Source: Bathymodiolus brooksi
Taxonomy: Eukaryota; Mollusca; Bivalvia; Mytilida; Modiolidae
Direction of reading: 5' to 3'
NCBI GenBank assembly: GCA_963680875.1
Contig: OY804579.1
Location: forward strand, 25,219,804 to 25,283,803
DNA: 64,000 bases
Shown piece by piece: positions 10,996 through 21,780 of this stretch (within the stretch, counting starts at the first letter, position 1; each line of letters starts with the position of its first letter). The notes beneath the pieces are model-generated. The model made no database searches. It was not told the DNA's origin and saw only the letters and a list, made by a program, of their open reading frames with translations. A program made the translations under genes and the position numbers.

Positions 10996-11934
10996 AAGCT
11001 CCTATGACATATGATCATGCATGGTTCTGTTATAAGGACAAAATTTCAAGTATGTAAGTTACAATTGAAACATATGAAATTAACATGACAAACCTTAATA
11101 GTGAAGTTGAGGCTAGGTTCAAAATCTTAATCGTCAGAATCATCACCAACATCACTGCCCTCTTCAGTAATATCTATTGAGAGACTGTAAGAATAAAAAA
11201 TAATTGTTTATTACAGTGTATGTGTATAATATCGAAACAAATTTTGTTATATGGTTCAGATGTGCAGCTGTATAACGAAAAAGCTTTCCAAAATAATATT
11301 AAATCTATAATCTAAATACATGTATCCAGCACACATCTACACAACCCAATATAAAGAGACAAAATTACATCAAAGTTCCAGGCAAAAATTTGGTGTGCCA
11401 GACGTGCGTCAATTCTGTCCAAGTTTGGTTTCATTCCCATAAGTAGCTAAGGAGGACTGGCCATTTCAGCTTGTGGATGGATGAAAATGTAACGATGACG
11501 CAGAAGCCAACATGATCCCTATATAATATAGCTACTAGTAGTATTACTATGCAAGCCACAATAACTAATAGGAAACTGTTATACAAGTGACTGTGTTGAA
11601 TAATATTGACAATGTTACCTATAAATATAATGTAGAATATGTCTAATCTTTAACAAAATGAACATACTCAAATGGGTTCACAAATGAACTCGATTTCTCC
11701 AGTTTCATCCATTTCGTTGAAATGTGATGGCTGCTCATTTCTTCTATTCCAGAAATACCTTGGTCAGAATATCTAAATCAAAAGTACAAATATCAATCAC
11801 TACAAAATCACATTTGTCTGAAATTACCAGTTTTTGAAGTAATTTGCCTAAAAAAGAAGATAATTTTACAAAACCTGCATGATTTTAACACAGACATGGG
11901 CCATCGGTCTACTGTTAAATTCACACACTGTGAA

Positions 11935-13265
11935 ACATGCAAATTGCTATAGATCTTCACATTATTTCTTATCATACTTTCAAGATCCAAACTAAACAAG
12001 GGCAAAGCGTGGCATATCCCCTCGCCTAAATATTTGACCTGGTGACCTTGACCTTTGACTTTGAAAATCAATAGGGTTCCAGATTCTCTTAAGGACTAAG
12101 TATGTACCAAGTTTGGTCAAAATCCATTGAAGGATGTTGATTCTAGAGTGTTCACAAGATGGGACGGACGGACGGACGGTAGCGTTGCTATATCCCTTCA
12201 CAACTTCGTTGGCGAGGGGATAAAAAGCAGTTCAAATGACATTTCTTTAAATAGAAAGCCTTTATATGAAAAATACATATTGATTTCCCTCTATCATGTC
12301 TATGTTGATAATTCTAAGATAGTAAGTATAATTTTGGCTCCCTGAACTAAAAATTATGTCCAAAATTGTTGAAATATAGTAAAAAACTAATTAATGTAAT
12401 GTTTTTAGAATAGTCAAGAAATAAACTTGGTTTGCATAAAGAAATTGAAAATGATTTTCATTTAGCCATAGTCTAAAATATGCAGTTCAGGACATTTCAG
12501 TAAAATTTTATAGTCACATATAGAAAAGTTTCTGAAACTTGCAAATTTCTATGGATCTTCATATTACTTTTTAAAAACCTTGTTTATGTATCATACTTAC
12601 AGGATCCAAACTAAAAATGCTACTGAAATGACACTTATTTAAATGGAAAGCTTTTTATATAAAAGATACATACTGATTTTCCACTATGGTGATAATTCAC
12701 AGACACGAAGATATAATTTTGGCTCCCATAACAAAGTTTTATGTTCAAACTTGTTGAATTGTACTTAAAACCTTATTTATGTAATGTACTTCCAGTACCA
12801 AAGATATAAACTTGTTTGCATAAAGGAATTGAACATGATTTTCATTTAGCCATGGTCTAAAATATGCGTTTTAGGACATTCAGTAAAATTTTGTAGTCAT
12901 ATATAAAAAAAGTCCTGAAACTTGAAAATTTCAATGGATATTCATATCATTTCTTCAAAACCTTGTTTATATATTATACTTACAGGATCCAAACTAAAAG
13001 TGCAATTGAAATGAAGCTTCTTTAAATAGAAAGATTTTATTTGAAAAATACATGCATGTACCGATTTTCCATTATAGTGATAATTCGCAGGAAGTAAGGT
13101 ATATACTTTTGATTCCCAAAACTAAGTTTTATGTCCAAGTTGTTGAAATTTGATAAAATTAAAAGTCTAATTATATGTAATATATTTAGAATATCAAAGA
13201 AATAAATTTGCTTGAATAAAAAGAACTTTATAGGGTTTTCATATAAGCCATGTACAGTTTTAATT
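11935..13265. repeat. Intronic ~375-bp tandem units, copy B
   Basis: Three degenerate units correspond to 3430-6580 of copy A. The first is interrupted at 12003-12223 by the short hairpin-ended repeat. Confidence 0.7.
12003..12223 (+). repeat. Hairpin-ended repeat, single monomer
   Basis: It runs from 'tatcccctcgcc' through one 'taccaagtttggtcaaaat' monomer and 'gacggacggacggacggt' to 'ggcgaggggata' and an A-run. It is the minimal version of the 2-kb element at 3492-5549. Confidence 0.8.
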
Positions 13266-14041
13266 CTTGCATTAAAAATGAATTGATTCGATATTTTTAT
13301 TTAAATTGATAATAATAATAATCAAAAATCGGCTCATTTCAATATTTGCTGTATTGATATCATTTTTGCACTCCCATTTCCTGGCCTGTTAAAATTTGTG
13401 TTTGTTTACCTCGCAAATACGGCCGTTTTATGCTACTCATTGACAATAATTTGCTGTTGCCAGGTGCAAAATTACATATATTGAATAATATCTACCGAAA
13501 ATGATCATAGGCATCATCATAAATTCATAAAATATGAAAAACGATTGAGAAAAGATTTAGAGGCAACATGGTCAGCTTACCTATCAACAATAATCAAGCA
13601 AAATCTTTGCCACTTCAGTGTGAGATTTGACGCGTAGCACTTCCTTGAGTTCGCTCCATCCAACGGCAACGGTCCAACTGATCCCCTACATATATCCTGC
13701 ATTTGTTCCATTTGGAAGATACTTCTCTTCTATTCCTCTTTATCTCTGAATCCGTCAAAGTACGCTTTCTTCCACGTGTTGACCTTTCTCTTCCGACATG
13801 TTGTTTATTGTTTATAAACAGTGCGCACGCTCAAGACGTGTTCACATAGAAGATCATATGAATAGATTTGAATATTGTCATCCGGACAATAATTACAATA
13901 ACGATAGTTTTGGGTCTTTTTTGTCAAAAAATCGTATCTTTTGCAGCATAACTCGGTGTTAATCTTCATTTTATGAAGGTCAGTACGGAAATCGACAATA
14001 ATTTTGGGTATGAAAAAATTACGCAGCTGGTAGACAATATC

Positions 14042-14304
14042 CCTTTAAGTAAATCCATTTTGAGTAAGAATTATAAAACATATATTTTACCTATATTAGA
14101 TTATGGTTGTGAATTGTGGAATGACTGATTCGTGATGCCCAACAATTAGAATGTTTGCAATTTGAAGCAGCAAGGATTGTAATGGGTCTACCTATTTATT
14201 GTGCTGAAAGTTTAAATTTTGAAACTGAGTGGTCAAAATTGGAAGACCGTCGAAAGTCTAGGAAACTAAATTTATTTTATAAAATTGAAAATAATATGGC
14301 TCCC
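14042..14304 (+). pseudogene. LINE reverse transcriptase C-terminal fragment (5' part)
   Basis: In one frame it reads ILSKNYKTYILPILDYGCEL; after a frameshift near 14130 it reads LECLQFEAARIVMGLP, FETEWSKLEDRR and KLNLFYKIENNMAP. This is the post-palm region of jockey/CR1-type non-LTR retrotransposon ORF2 (family knowledge). The reading is cut by the insertion at 14310 and resumes at 19866. Its 5' end is the segmental-duplication junction. Confidence 0.8.
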
Positions 14305-14879
14305 CAATAGTGACAATACGTTTGCGCACATTCCAGACAGGAGATTGCCCGAAAGCGCACAATTCACCTGTATTTTAGTGTTACGTTTGCGCACACTACC
14401 TTTCCAATATACCTGCATAACTTACTACGTTTAATTTGCGTACACTTAAAATTCTATACTATGTACTACCTCAGTCATCCGAACATATTTGACTTTGTTG
14501 AAAAACTCAAATCTATCCAGACAAGGCCGTAACTAGGGTCTCATTTCTAGTGAAGTAATGGGTCTGGGGACCGCTTAGGTCCATAGCAGGTCCAGGATAG
14601 ACCCCTGGTAGCCTCCCTTAACCCTCCTGCTTTATTTCAAATTGCAAGGGTATTTTGGCTATGAAAATGATCGTACACATGGTTGTTTTAGTAGTCCAAA
14701 TTACCATCCAACTGACATATGGTTTTCATGGCTTTAAAAAGAAGGAAGTCATGTAATAATTATGTGTTCAATGAAAAAAGCTAATCGAAATAAATTCAAC
14801 AGTATAGTACGACAATGGAAATTCGTTCAAGATGAAAAGGAGCCTTGGTTAATCAATCTAATTTTTTTTTCTCAAATAT

Positions 14880-15135
14880 TTGTGCAAATCCGTCAAAGCA
14901 AACTTGTATGACAAAGGAATTTGGGACCGATTATAGGTTATCAAAGGTCACAACTCTAGAAAAACATAACGGGAATTCGCCAAAAACGAATCGGGGCTAT
15001 GTTTGATCAATACTAACATTGTGTAAAAAATATGAGAATCCGTTAAGGTAATCTTGAGTTAGCGTATACGCCATAGGAATTCTGGACGTACGGACGAACG
15101 AAGGTATGCCCCGTCGCAATACGACGGGGCATACA
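14880..15135 (+). repeat. Hairpin-ended repeat, 'tatgccccgtcg' family
   Basis: The body has 'gtgcaaatccgtcaaag' and similar degenerate monomers. The end is 'gacgtacggacgaacgaagg' followed by a perfect 12-bp stem (tatgccccgtcg / cgacggggcata) with a 5-base loop. The left boundary is uncertain. Confidence 0.6.
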
Positions 15136-15369
15136 ACGACTAGCTTATTCAATGGCGATGCCAGAACCACAAGAATATGTCGAAAACAAATATTTAGTTC
15201 ATCGCATGCTATTTACACTCGAAAATCAACGCAGTCATACAAGAAAAGTTAAAATTATATGAAAAAATATATTACTATGAAACGAATGCCATGCCTATGA
15301 GAAGTAGGGCCATACAATATATATCTGGCAGTAGGCACCATAGCAGAGAAACCGAAAAATGCAAAATAC

Positions 15370-15672
15370 CCCACATAATGAAATTCGAACTTGATCTGTA
15401 TGTGATGTCCTTCACAACATTTTAAAGTGATTATGCTGATCGAGGTATTTTTAAGTTATTGCACGGAAACCACTTCTTGACAACCGGACGGTAAAGTGGA
15501 ATGCCCCTGTCGCCTAAAGGCGGTGACATAATAAAAACAACAAATATGTTGAAGTGCAACTTAATTTCAACTGATTTTGTTGAGGCGTTCTAGACCTATT
15601 CCACGGAAACATACTCCGGGACGGACGGACATGGGTAAAAAATATTCCGACGCCTGAAAACCTAGGGATAAA
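15370..15672 (+). repeat. Two short hairpin-ended repeat remnants
   Basis: One ends near 15535 with 'ccggacggtaaagtgg' and the hairpin tgtcgcctaaaggcggtgaca. The second ends near 15672 with 'gggacggacggacatgg' and a weaker stem. Both lie in the left half of the 5.55-kb element. Confidence 0.45.
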
Positions 15673-18032
15673 GTGATATAAATTGCACAACGTATCTCTC
15701 GGCCAATATACAATTTCTGTCGGAAAGTCGGAGTTCGTCCACGGTGATGGGCTTATGGGTCTACGCTTTTCGAGTTCGAAAAACGACGAGCAACCTTCAA
15801 TTTTTAGTCGACCTTGTGACCGATGACGACACCTCTTGAGCTACTGATGTCCGTGCAACCATGAAGCAAAGAGATGGATGCAAGGGAAGAAAGGAATCAT
15901 TGGGAAAGGAGACTGATGTCTTAGACCCAGATGTACATTTTGATGCGATTGCTCTTATGTTGGGGCCACCGGTATTGTGTTGTGTGTGTGGGGAGGGGGG
16001 GGGGGGGGGTCACGTAGTATTGACGATCATGCGGTGAGCTCTGGAAATCTGTTTGTAATATGTTACACGGGGTGATTTTGTACTGTCTTCGTGTCATTAC
16101 CTCATATAGGTAATCTCGAGTATTTCATCACTAGTAGTTTTTAACGGTAATTTTTTCGATGTACACGTTGAAATTTGTGCATGACAAATTGCAACATACA
16201 ACTTGCACAAATCCAATTCACACTGTCCTGCTTTACTTTTTCGGCAAGACCCTGTTTTCAGCCAAATATCCATTTCGTACAAGAAGTGTCGTCAATACAA
16301 ACATGTAACGTGCATAACTGGGTCATTCTCTGACAACTTTTCAAAATACCGAGTTTTGTCTGTATGAAAGGAAAATTTGTCACAAACGTTTCATTTGCTA
16401 CAGTTCGTTTAATTAATCATTCTTGAGACAGAATTAAGTGCTTGGCAAGCTGCTTTATCAATGATATATTATATATCTTTTATTCCCATGGGGTGGGAAT
16501 ATTTGTCTTTACCGTCACAATACCTTAAGCGCAAATTTTCTTACTTTTTCTTCAACATAAACCATAAAACCGATATGAATATAAACGAATAAATTGTTCT
16601 GTTGATATATGTGGAATTACTTATATAATTTTTCTTATATCTACGGAGTATTGAAAAGGTTTGTGTGTCATAATTTCGAAACGTTTTACCCCACAGTGAT
16701 CACACTTCATATATTGAATTTAACTATTTTCTTCTGTGAACATTTTCTCCATTGTTGATATGACAATTCTGTACTGTTATAACTCAATATATTATATAAT
16801 TTCAAAAATCTTTTTATTCTTTTTTTCTCAATGTTGTTATAAAATGTAATTGTTATATTTATACATTATTACTTGCTGGTGCATGGAATATATAATTGTA
16901 TGTAAATATGTGGAGAGGACCTTTGTAAGTTGGAATAACTTGTGTCCGATCCAAATGTTATATAGTTAACAATAAAATACGTTTAATCTAATCTATAATT
17001 TCAAAGCTGAGATCCGGGATGTATATATTTTTGCTATATTCTTTAACTAGTGCTCAATGGTAAAAAATAACCGAAGTGGATTATAGATGTGCTACTACAG
17101 TGTCATTTTAAAGTTACATTTGTTGTATGATTACAAATATAATATACAAAAAATATTTTTGAGTTCGTGACGGAAAGGAATATTTGTGACGGTAAAGAAA
17201 ACGTGTGTGACGGTAAAGACATTTTGGTTTATAATAACAACTACCCACATAAATCAAATGCACGAAGTTGAATATAACATCTTTAACCGTGCTCTCAGTA
17301 ATTCCTGATGCTAAGTGAAAGTGATTAAAAGTGTGGTTGTCTTTACCGTCACGATCATAATATGAAATTGTGTCGGTAAAGACTGTTACGGTAGAGACAA
17401 TTCCGCATTTCGGTATTGATTCCGTGTATTACAGAAAATATTTCTAAAGGTGAATCATGTACATTGCTGTCGGGAACAACGTTTTATTTCTACATGACGT
17501 TTAAAATGTTGTAGCAGGTGAACAAAGGAACTTCTATTATGTTTGGTAAAGACGTTGAATAAAGGTACTAATGCATTTCAATGGAGATACTGGTTTGTTT
17601 CTTTGAATCCTGCCGACAGTTGATCCACGATACCGTTTCTTTACATAGATGAAGTAAAAAGGAAAGCACCGACGTAAAACGATCTCAGAGTCAAATGTAT
17701 ATTAGACCTTCTGCAACGTTAAATTTTCGTGACGGTAAAGATAGAAATTCATAGGACACACATTTCAGAGTAAATAAAGGAAATATTTTACATAAAAAAT
17801 ATATAAATCTTTAAGCATATCATTATTTAATGTTTACTGTAATGATTAAACCTTTAAAACATAAAGAAACACCATTTTTGAAGTTTTAATTCTTTTTTTC
17901 TATAATCATCCCTGCTGTGGGACATTGCCGTCACGTGTATTATTCTATATGTGACGGTAAAAAAGAGAATTTGTAAATCCATTATTTGGCGTATCCCTTA
18001 ATGTATTTTATAAATCTTTTAATGAAATAAAT

Positions 18033-18154
18033 ACAGAATATTAGGCATTTTGTTTTTGGGACTGACTTTATCACGGGGTGTATCAGGTGAGCCGGATCAC
18101 CTGATATATCCCGTGATAAAGTCAGTCCCAAAAACAAAATGTCTAATATTCTGT
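18033..18154. mobile_element. Foldback hairpin element (122 bp)
   Basis: Arms 18033-18090 and 18097-18154 are about 58 bp each and nearly perfect reverse complements, with a 6-base loop. It is probably a MITE with an almost continuous stem. It lies inside the nested TIR element. Confidence 0.8.
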
Positions 18155-18764
18155 TTATCAGTAATTTGTTTGCCGGAAGATAAGCGGCACAAAAATATAG
18201 TCCACGAAAATCCAATATGGAAAACATACTAAATAAAATCTAATCATGCAAAACTAATTAAAATAATTGAAATATAGAAAACTGTTTAAAATATAACTTT
18301 ATCAAACTTTCATGTAACTGACATGTGAAAAGTAGTTCTATTTATCGGCCACCTACTTACGAGGTTATATATATGGCCGAATAGTTACGATTGTGGTCGA
18401 TGTGTTGACAAGGGTAGTCTTGATCGTAAAAAAACATAATTCTTCTCACACTTTCCCTTTTCGTTAGTGCAATAAAATGTTTGACATGAAGTCATAATGA
18501 TTTTGTAAATATCATAAGATAAATATACGACGTTATTTTACGATTTACATAATTTTAATGATAAAATTGCAACTGATAAATGCTGCTATAATATACGATA
18601 CCGACACCGTAACGTCACGGCTCTTTTGGAAGAGCTTTAATTGCAGGTATAATCCGAGAATGGATTATGCCTTTTGTCTCCTCACATTGAAGAGTTCTGA
18701 AAAATGGCGATCCTCATTATTTGGTGCTACGTGCAACTTCAATGACCAAATTCTACCTTACGGT

Positions 18765-18867
18765 TAGTCCGAGATTCCTCTGCCGTCTGACGGCTTTTAT
18801 GGATTTGCTGTAGCCGTGTGACAACAAATCCATAAAAGCCGTCAGACGACAGAGGAATCTCGGACTA
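18765..18867. mobile_element. Mutator-like foldback MITE, 9-bp TSD
   Basis: It is a 103-bp element with 42-bp terminal inverted repeats (one mismatch) starting tagtccgagattcctctg. Flanking it is a perfect 9-bp duplication, ccttacggt, at 18756-18764 and 18868-18876. A 9-bp duplication is typical of Mutator-like elements; that link is family knowledge and not proof. A degraded relative lies at 21415-21482. Confidence 0.85.
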
Positions 18868-19026
18868 CCTTACGGTATACTATTTTTAGCATTCATTAAC
18901 ACAGATGTCTTCTATTTACTGTCATTTAAATTTTCACGCCATGACGTTTTCCTTTAAGTTTGTAGTTTTTCTGTAATATTAATGGGACACAGTTGCAGTC
19001 TTTACCATCACTATTGTAAAACTTGT

Positions 19027-19196
19027 CAGAGAATGACCCATCTACATCACGTAATGATATCAGAGAATGACCCATCTACATCACGTAATGATATCAGAGA
19101 ATGACCCATCTACATCACGTAATGATATCAGAGAATGACCCATCTACATCACGTAATGATATCAGAGAATGACCCATCTACATCACGTAATGATAT
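19027..19196. repeat. 34-bp tandem repeat, 5 copies
   Basis: The unit starts cagagaatgacccatctac and repeats at 19027, 19061, 19095, 19129 and 19163. It contains the end of the nested element's TIR (cagagaatgaccca) plus flanking DNA, so the array arose from the element's right end after insertion. Confidence 0.95.
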
Positions 19197-19865
19197 AATA
19201 AATGAGGGGTAGGTACGGTTTGATGCTGAGTAAACTCCGACGTACAATAACATACGGAATAGGCCGACTATTTATACGATTGGAACAACTTGATACTACA
19301 TAGGCAAAATCAACATAAAGGGATACACAAGCAACCTTTGTAAATCGTTGATTAACAAAAATAACGGGATTTTAGTGAGGCAATTGCCTCAAGTCAATGA
19401 TAGAACTTACGGCATTGCCAGACAAACAATTGTCTGAAAGTTCGTGCTTCCCTCACGGAATTGCCACTAGAGAGACAAGAAAAAGTTAGTCATGAAAATG
19501 AAAGCTTACCAGGATGATTTCACCATAAGATGTCTTACAAAAGCCTACCAGTATCCATATAAATAGTACACACTACCTTAGTTTTTAACTTAAAAATAGT
19601 CATATTTTTATGCATGAATATTAAATAAAAATACATAATATATAATTTAAAAAAAATATATCCTGCTCGAAAATCCTACTTCCAACTCCCCGTGGTGAGC
19701 AAGGGGCAACAAATATATTTTGTATATCTGGCTAACGGAAGAGGTACAGTACTGTCAGAAAGGAAATAAGTTTGATTAAGCTAAAAATGTGCACAAACGT
19801 TAATTTCTAAATGTGCGCAAACGGAGTACTTTTTTGTGCGTAAACGTGTTTCCATCTTCGCAATA

Positions 19866-20560
19866 CTTATCTGACTGTTTGCCAACTACTATTTTAGAAA
19901 CAGTAACGTATAATCTCCGTAATAATGGTGAGTATCGAAATCTATCGTACTCAGAGGTGTCGTCTGCAAACTAGCTCCAAGTTTTTCTTTCCTCCCACTA
20001 TAAAGTTGTGGAATTCCTTACCTGTCAGTGTAAACTCTCTACCAACCCTTCAGCCTGTCCAATTTTCGGTGGCTTCATTTTACAATATTGGCGACAGAAA
20101 ACTAACATAATACATACTGAGCTAAGATATAGATGTCAGGGGCGGATCCAGGTTTTCAGGCTAGAGGGGGGGGGGACATTTAAAAAAATAGCGCCGAGCG
20201 GAGGGAGGCGCGAAAATTTTTGGGATATTTCGTGTGAAAAATCACGATTTTACGCCAAAAAATATTGTTTTTTTTCAATTTTAGGGGGCACCGCCCCCAT
20301 GCCCCCCTGGATGTAATGGCCTTAATGCAGATTTATATAGAGTATATTTGAAGGATGATCCACGTTGTGTATGTGGTCATTTATTGGAGGATGCTATTCA
20401 TTTTTTTTCTTGAGTGTCCAGAACTTCACTGTTTAACTGTTTTAATAATATTTTTCCCATCTCTATAGAATATAAACTCTTTTGATGTAACAACATTTGT
20501 GAAGAATTGAACACTTTACTCTTCAAATCAATACATAAATTTAAACCACAAATTTATAGA
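19866..20560 (+). pseudogene. LINE ORF2 3' end (continuation)
   Basis: It resumes the LINE frame of 14042-14304: YLSDCLPTTILETVTYNLRN, then after a frameshift RLQTSSKFFFPPTIKLWNSL. After the MITE at 20137-20309 it reads NADLYRVYLKDDPRCVCGHL, EDAIHFF and LECPELH. The CxCG...H...C cluster is the usual C-terminal zinc knuckle of jockey-like ORF2 proteins. Several frameshifts and stops show it is dead. Confidence 0.75.
20137..20309. mobile_element. 173-bp MITE with caggggcgg terminus
   Basis: It begins CAGGGGCGGATCCAGG and ends CCCCCCTG. It is flanked by gatgt at 20132-20136 and 20310-20314, and removing it restores the LINE frame (RYRC-NGLNAD). Termini of this kind belong to hAT-type MITEs. The 5-bp duplication is shorter than the usual 8 bp. 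Confidence 0.7.
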
Positions 20561-21414
20561 TTTAATACTTAATTATCCCCAATCGTGATACAAACTCACG
20601 GGCTGTCCCGGGCGGCACAAACTCTCGCCACGCTAGTGACCCAATTTGTCAGTTTCATCGGAAGCACTACCTCATAATTCACAACAACCTATCATTCAAA
20701 AATTTGATAAAGCTATAAAAAGGAAAATTTAAAGTAAAAAAGTATAAAAAGGAAATTACAAATGGAGAAGTTAGGTAGATGTATGAAATTTTCCATATAT
20801 CCTAAGGATAATGGACATTTTGTTTACCATACTTTCCTTATATGGAAGAACAAGCCTGGAATATTACATTTCAAAAAGATAAGGCGAAACACTAGAATTT
20901 GAAATAAACACGGTAAAATTACATGATGAGTTCTATGTTGGATATTTAGGGGATACAGTAAACGATTTCAGTATTTACAGTTTAAACGAGAACAACATTT
21001 GCACTTGCAATAGAAATGATCGATTTGCCAAACATCAAATGATTGTGTTTCCGTCAGTCAATCTGAACTGGGAATGGCGAACCAAGTATTGTTATGACCA
21101 AAATTTGTCTCCCTTATGTGTACAATCTGTAAATGTGATATCTGAGTGCAAATTACTAGTATCACACGAAGTTCAACATCGAAATAAAGACGAAATCGAT
21201 CGCAATCAATGACAAAAAGGTGAAAAATTGTCTGGCTCATTCTTAATATTAGCCTTTGATCAAGTGGAAATAGTTTCAAATGTAAATCATTTACTTTCTT
21301 GTTTTCTCATTGAAATTCCCACAGAATGCATGAAATCTAAATTATTAATAGAAGTTCTGGCTCCATTTAAATGTGATGCACCCATTCTACCGTGTAGTGA
21401 TTTAGACAATGACA
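20561..21414. other. No gene seen
   Basis: LINE 3' untranslated remains ('gggctgtcccgggcggcac') are followed by AT-rich sequence without recognisable coding or repeat content. Confidence 0.4.
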
Positions 21415-21482
21415 TAGTCCGAGATTCCTCTGTCGTCCGACGGCATTATATATTTTTGCTAGAGCCATCGGACGTCAGAGCG
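21415..21482. mobile_element. Degraded relative of the Mutator-like MITE
   Basis: It starts with the same terminus as 18765 (tagtccgagattcctctg) and folds on gtcgtccgacggc / gccatcggacgtc. The right end after cagag is lost. No intact 9-bp duplication remains. Confidence 0.6.
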
Positions 21483-21549
21483 CTATATATCCGGAAAACA
21501 GCGGATTTGCCTCTCCAGCTCTTGGTCGGCACATTTCCACGTTTCGTGG

Positions 21550-21780
21550 CTATCGGATTTTATTAACTATCAGAAACCCTTATATAAATCGCTTCACCAA
21601 TCATTTTTCTATTCATTCATAACCATCTTACCCTCAGAAAGTGGTGTTACACTCCATTACAGCACGATTTTGCCTTAGATCCTATTATTCCGCCATTTGA
21701 CTTCCATTTTCGAATCTACACACGTGATCTCGCGATACTAACTGAATGATGACAGCAACGCATTGCATGATGGGAGCTAA
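21550..21780 (+). repeat. Left copy of a ~230-bp inverted repeat
   Basis: It matches the reverse complement of 28861-29086, including 'tatcagaaacccttatataa', 'taccctcagaaagtgg' and 'agcacgattttgcctt'. About 150 bp are nearly identical; the inner part diverges. The LINE at 22240-26005 and the TIR element at 26790-27350 lie between the two copies. Confidence 0.85.

Larger units (their letters stand above)
10205..13799 (-). pseudogene. Unknown multi-exon gene, copy B (decayed)
   Basis: This is the duplicate of the gene at 1705-7078, on the same strand and with the same exon order: first exon 13799-13581 (ATG at 13799-13797, donor GTAAG), exon A 11772-11668, exon B 11184-11094, exon C 10490-10205. 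The first exon is fuller here. It reads CRIYVGDQLDR and, one frame over, ELKEVLRVKSHTEVAKILLD; removing a 10-bp tandem-like insertion would join them as DRW-SELKEV. Exon C is open from Q to the end (RVQMEVDDPRR, SIPQPPTQDNIVASQ, DQDKTIDYIVA). Lesions differ from copy A: a stop in the acidic exon (Gly to TAA), a 1-bp insertion at the exon B donor, and Trp-to-TGA at the start of exon C. Both copies are dead in different ways, but share the first-exon insertion. Confidence 0.6.
9205..14046. repeat. Segmental duplication, copy B
   Basis: It is the partner of 838-7326. The homology starts inside the P2X7-like exon at 'aatagg' and ends at 'gacaatatcccttt', where a LINE fragment begins. Copy B keeps sequence that copy A lost (9735-9889, the full first exon of the unknown gene) and lacks the transposon present in copy A. 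Confidence 0.92.
16319..19040. mobile_element. Nested 2.72-kb TIR element with gtgacggtaaaga repeats
   Basis: The 23-bp terminal inverted repeats (16319-16341 and 19018-19040) differ at one base and begin tgggtcattctctgac. The interior has at least eight copies of the motif gtgacggtaaaga in both orientations (16503, 17186, 17207, 17341, 17732, 17951, 18999 and variants). There is no protein-coding frame above 80 codons. No target duplication is obvious. It contains the hairpin at 18033-18154 and the MITE at 18765-18867. Confidence 0.68.
14310..19860. mobile_element. 5.55-kb DNA transposon inserted in a LINE
   Basis: It splits the LINE frame between NMAP and QYLSDC. It is flanked by the 5-bp duplication CAATA (14305-14309 and 19861-19865). 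The ends carry degenerate inverted motifs: acgtttgcgcaca at 14318 and 14382 on the left, and gtgcgcaaacg at 19813 and gtgcgtaaacgt at 19836 on the right. No transposase frame survives; the interior is filled with other elements. The superfamily is not identified. Confidence 0.7.

Noticed and set aside
11668..11772. Alternative frame of exon A reading RYFWNRRNEQPSHFNEMDET
   Set aside because: It is open only in copy B, interrupted by a stop in copy A, and does not fit the phase of the flanking exons. The other frame is open in both copies.
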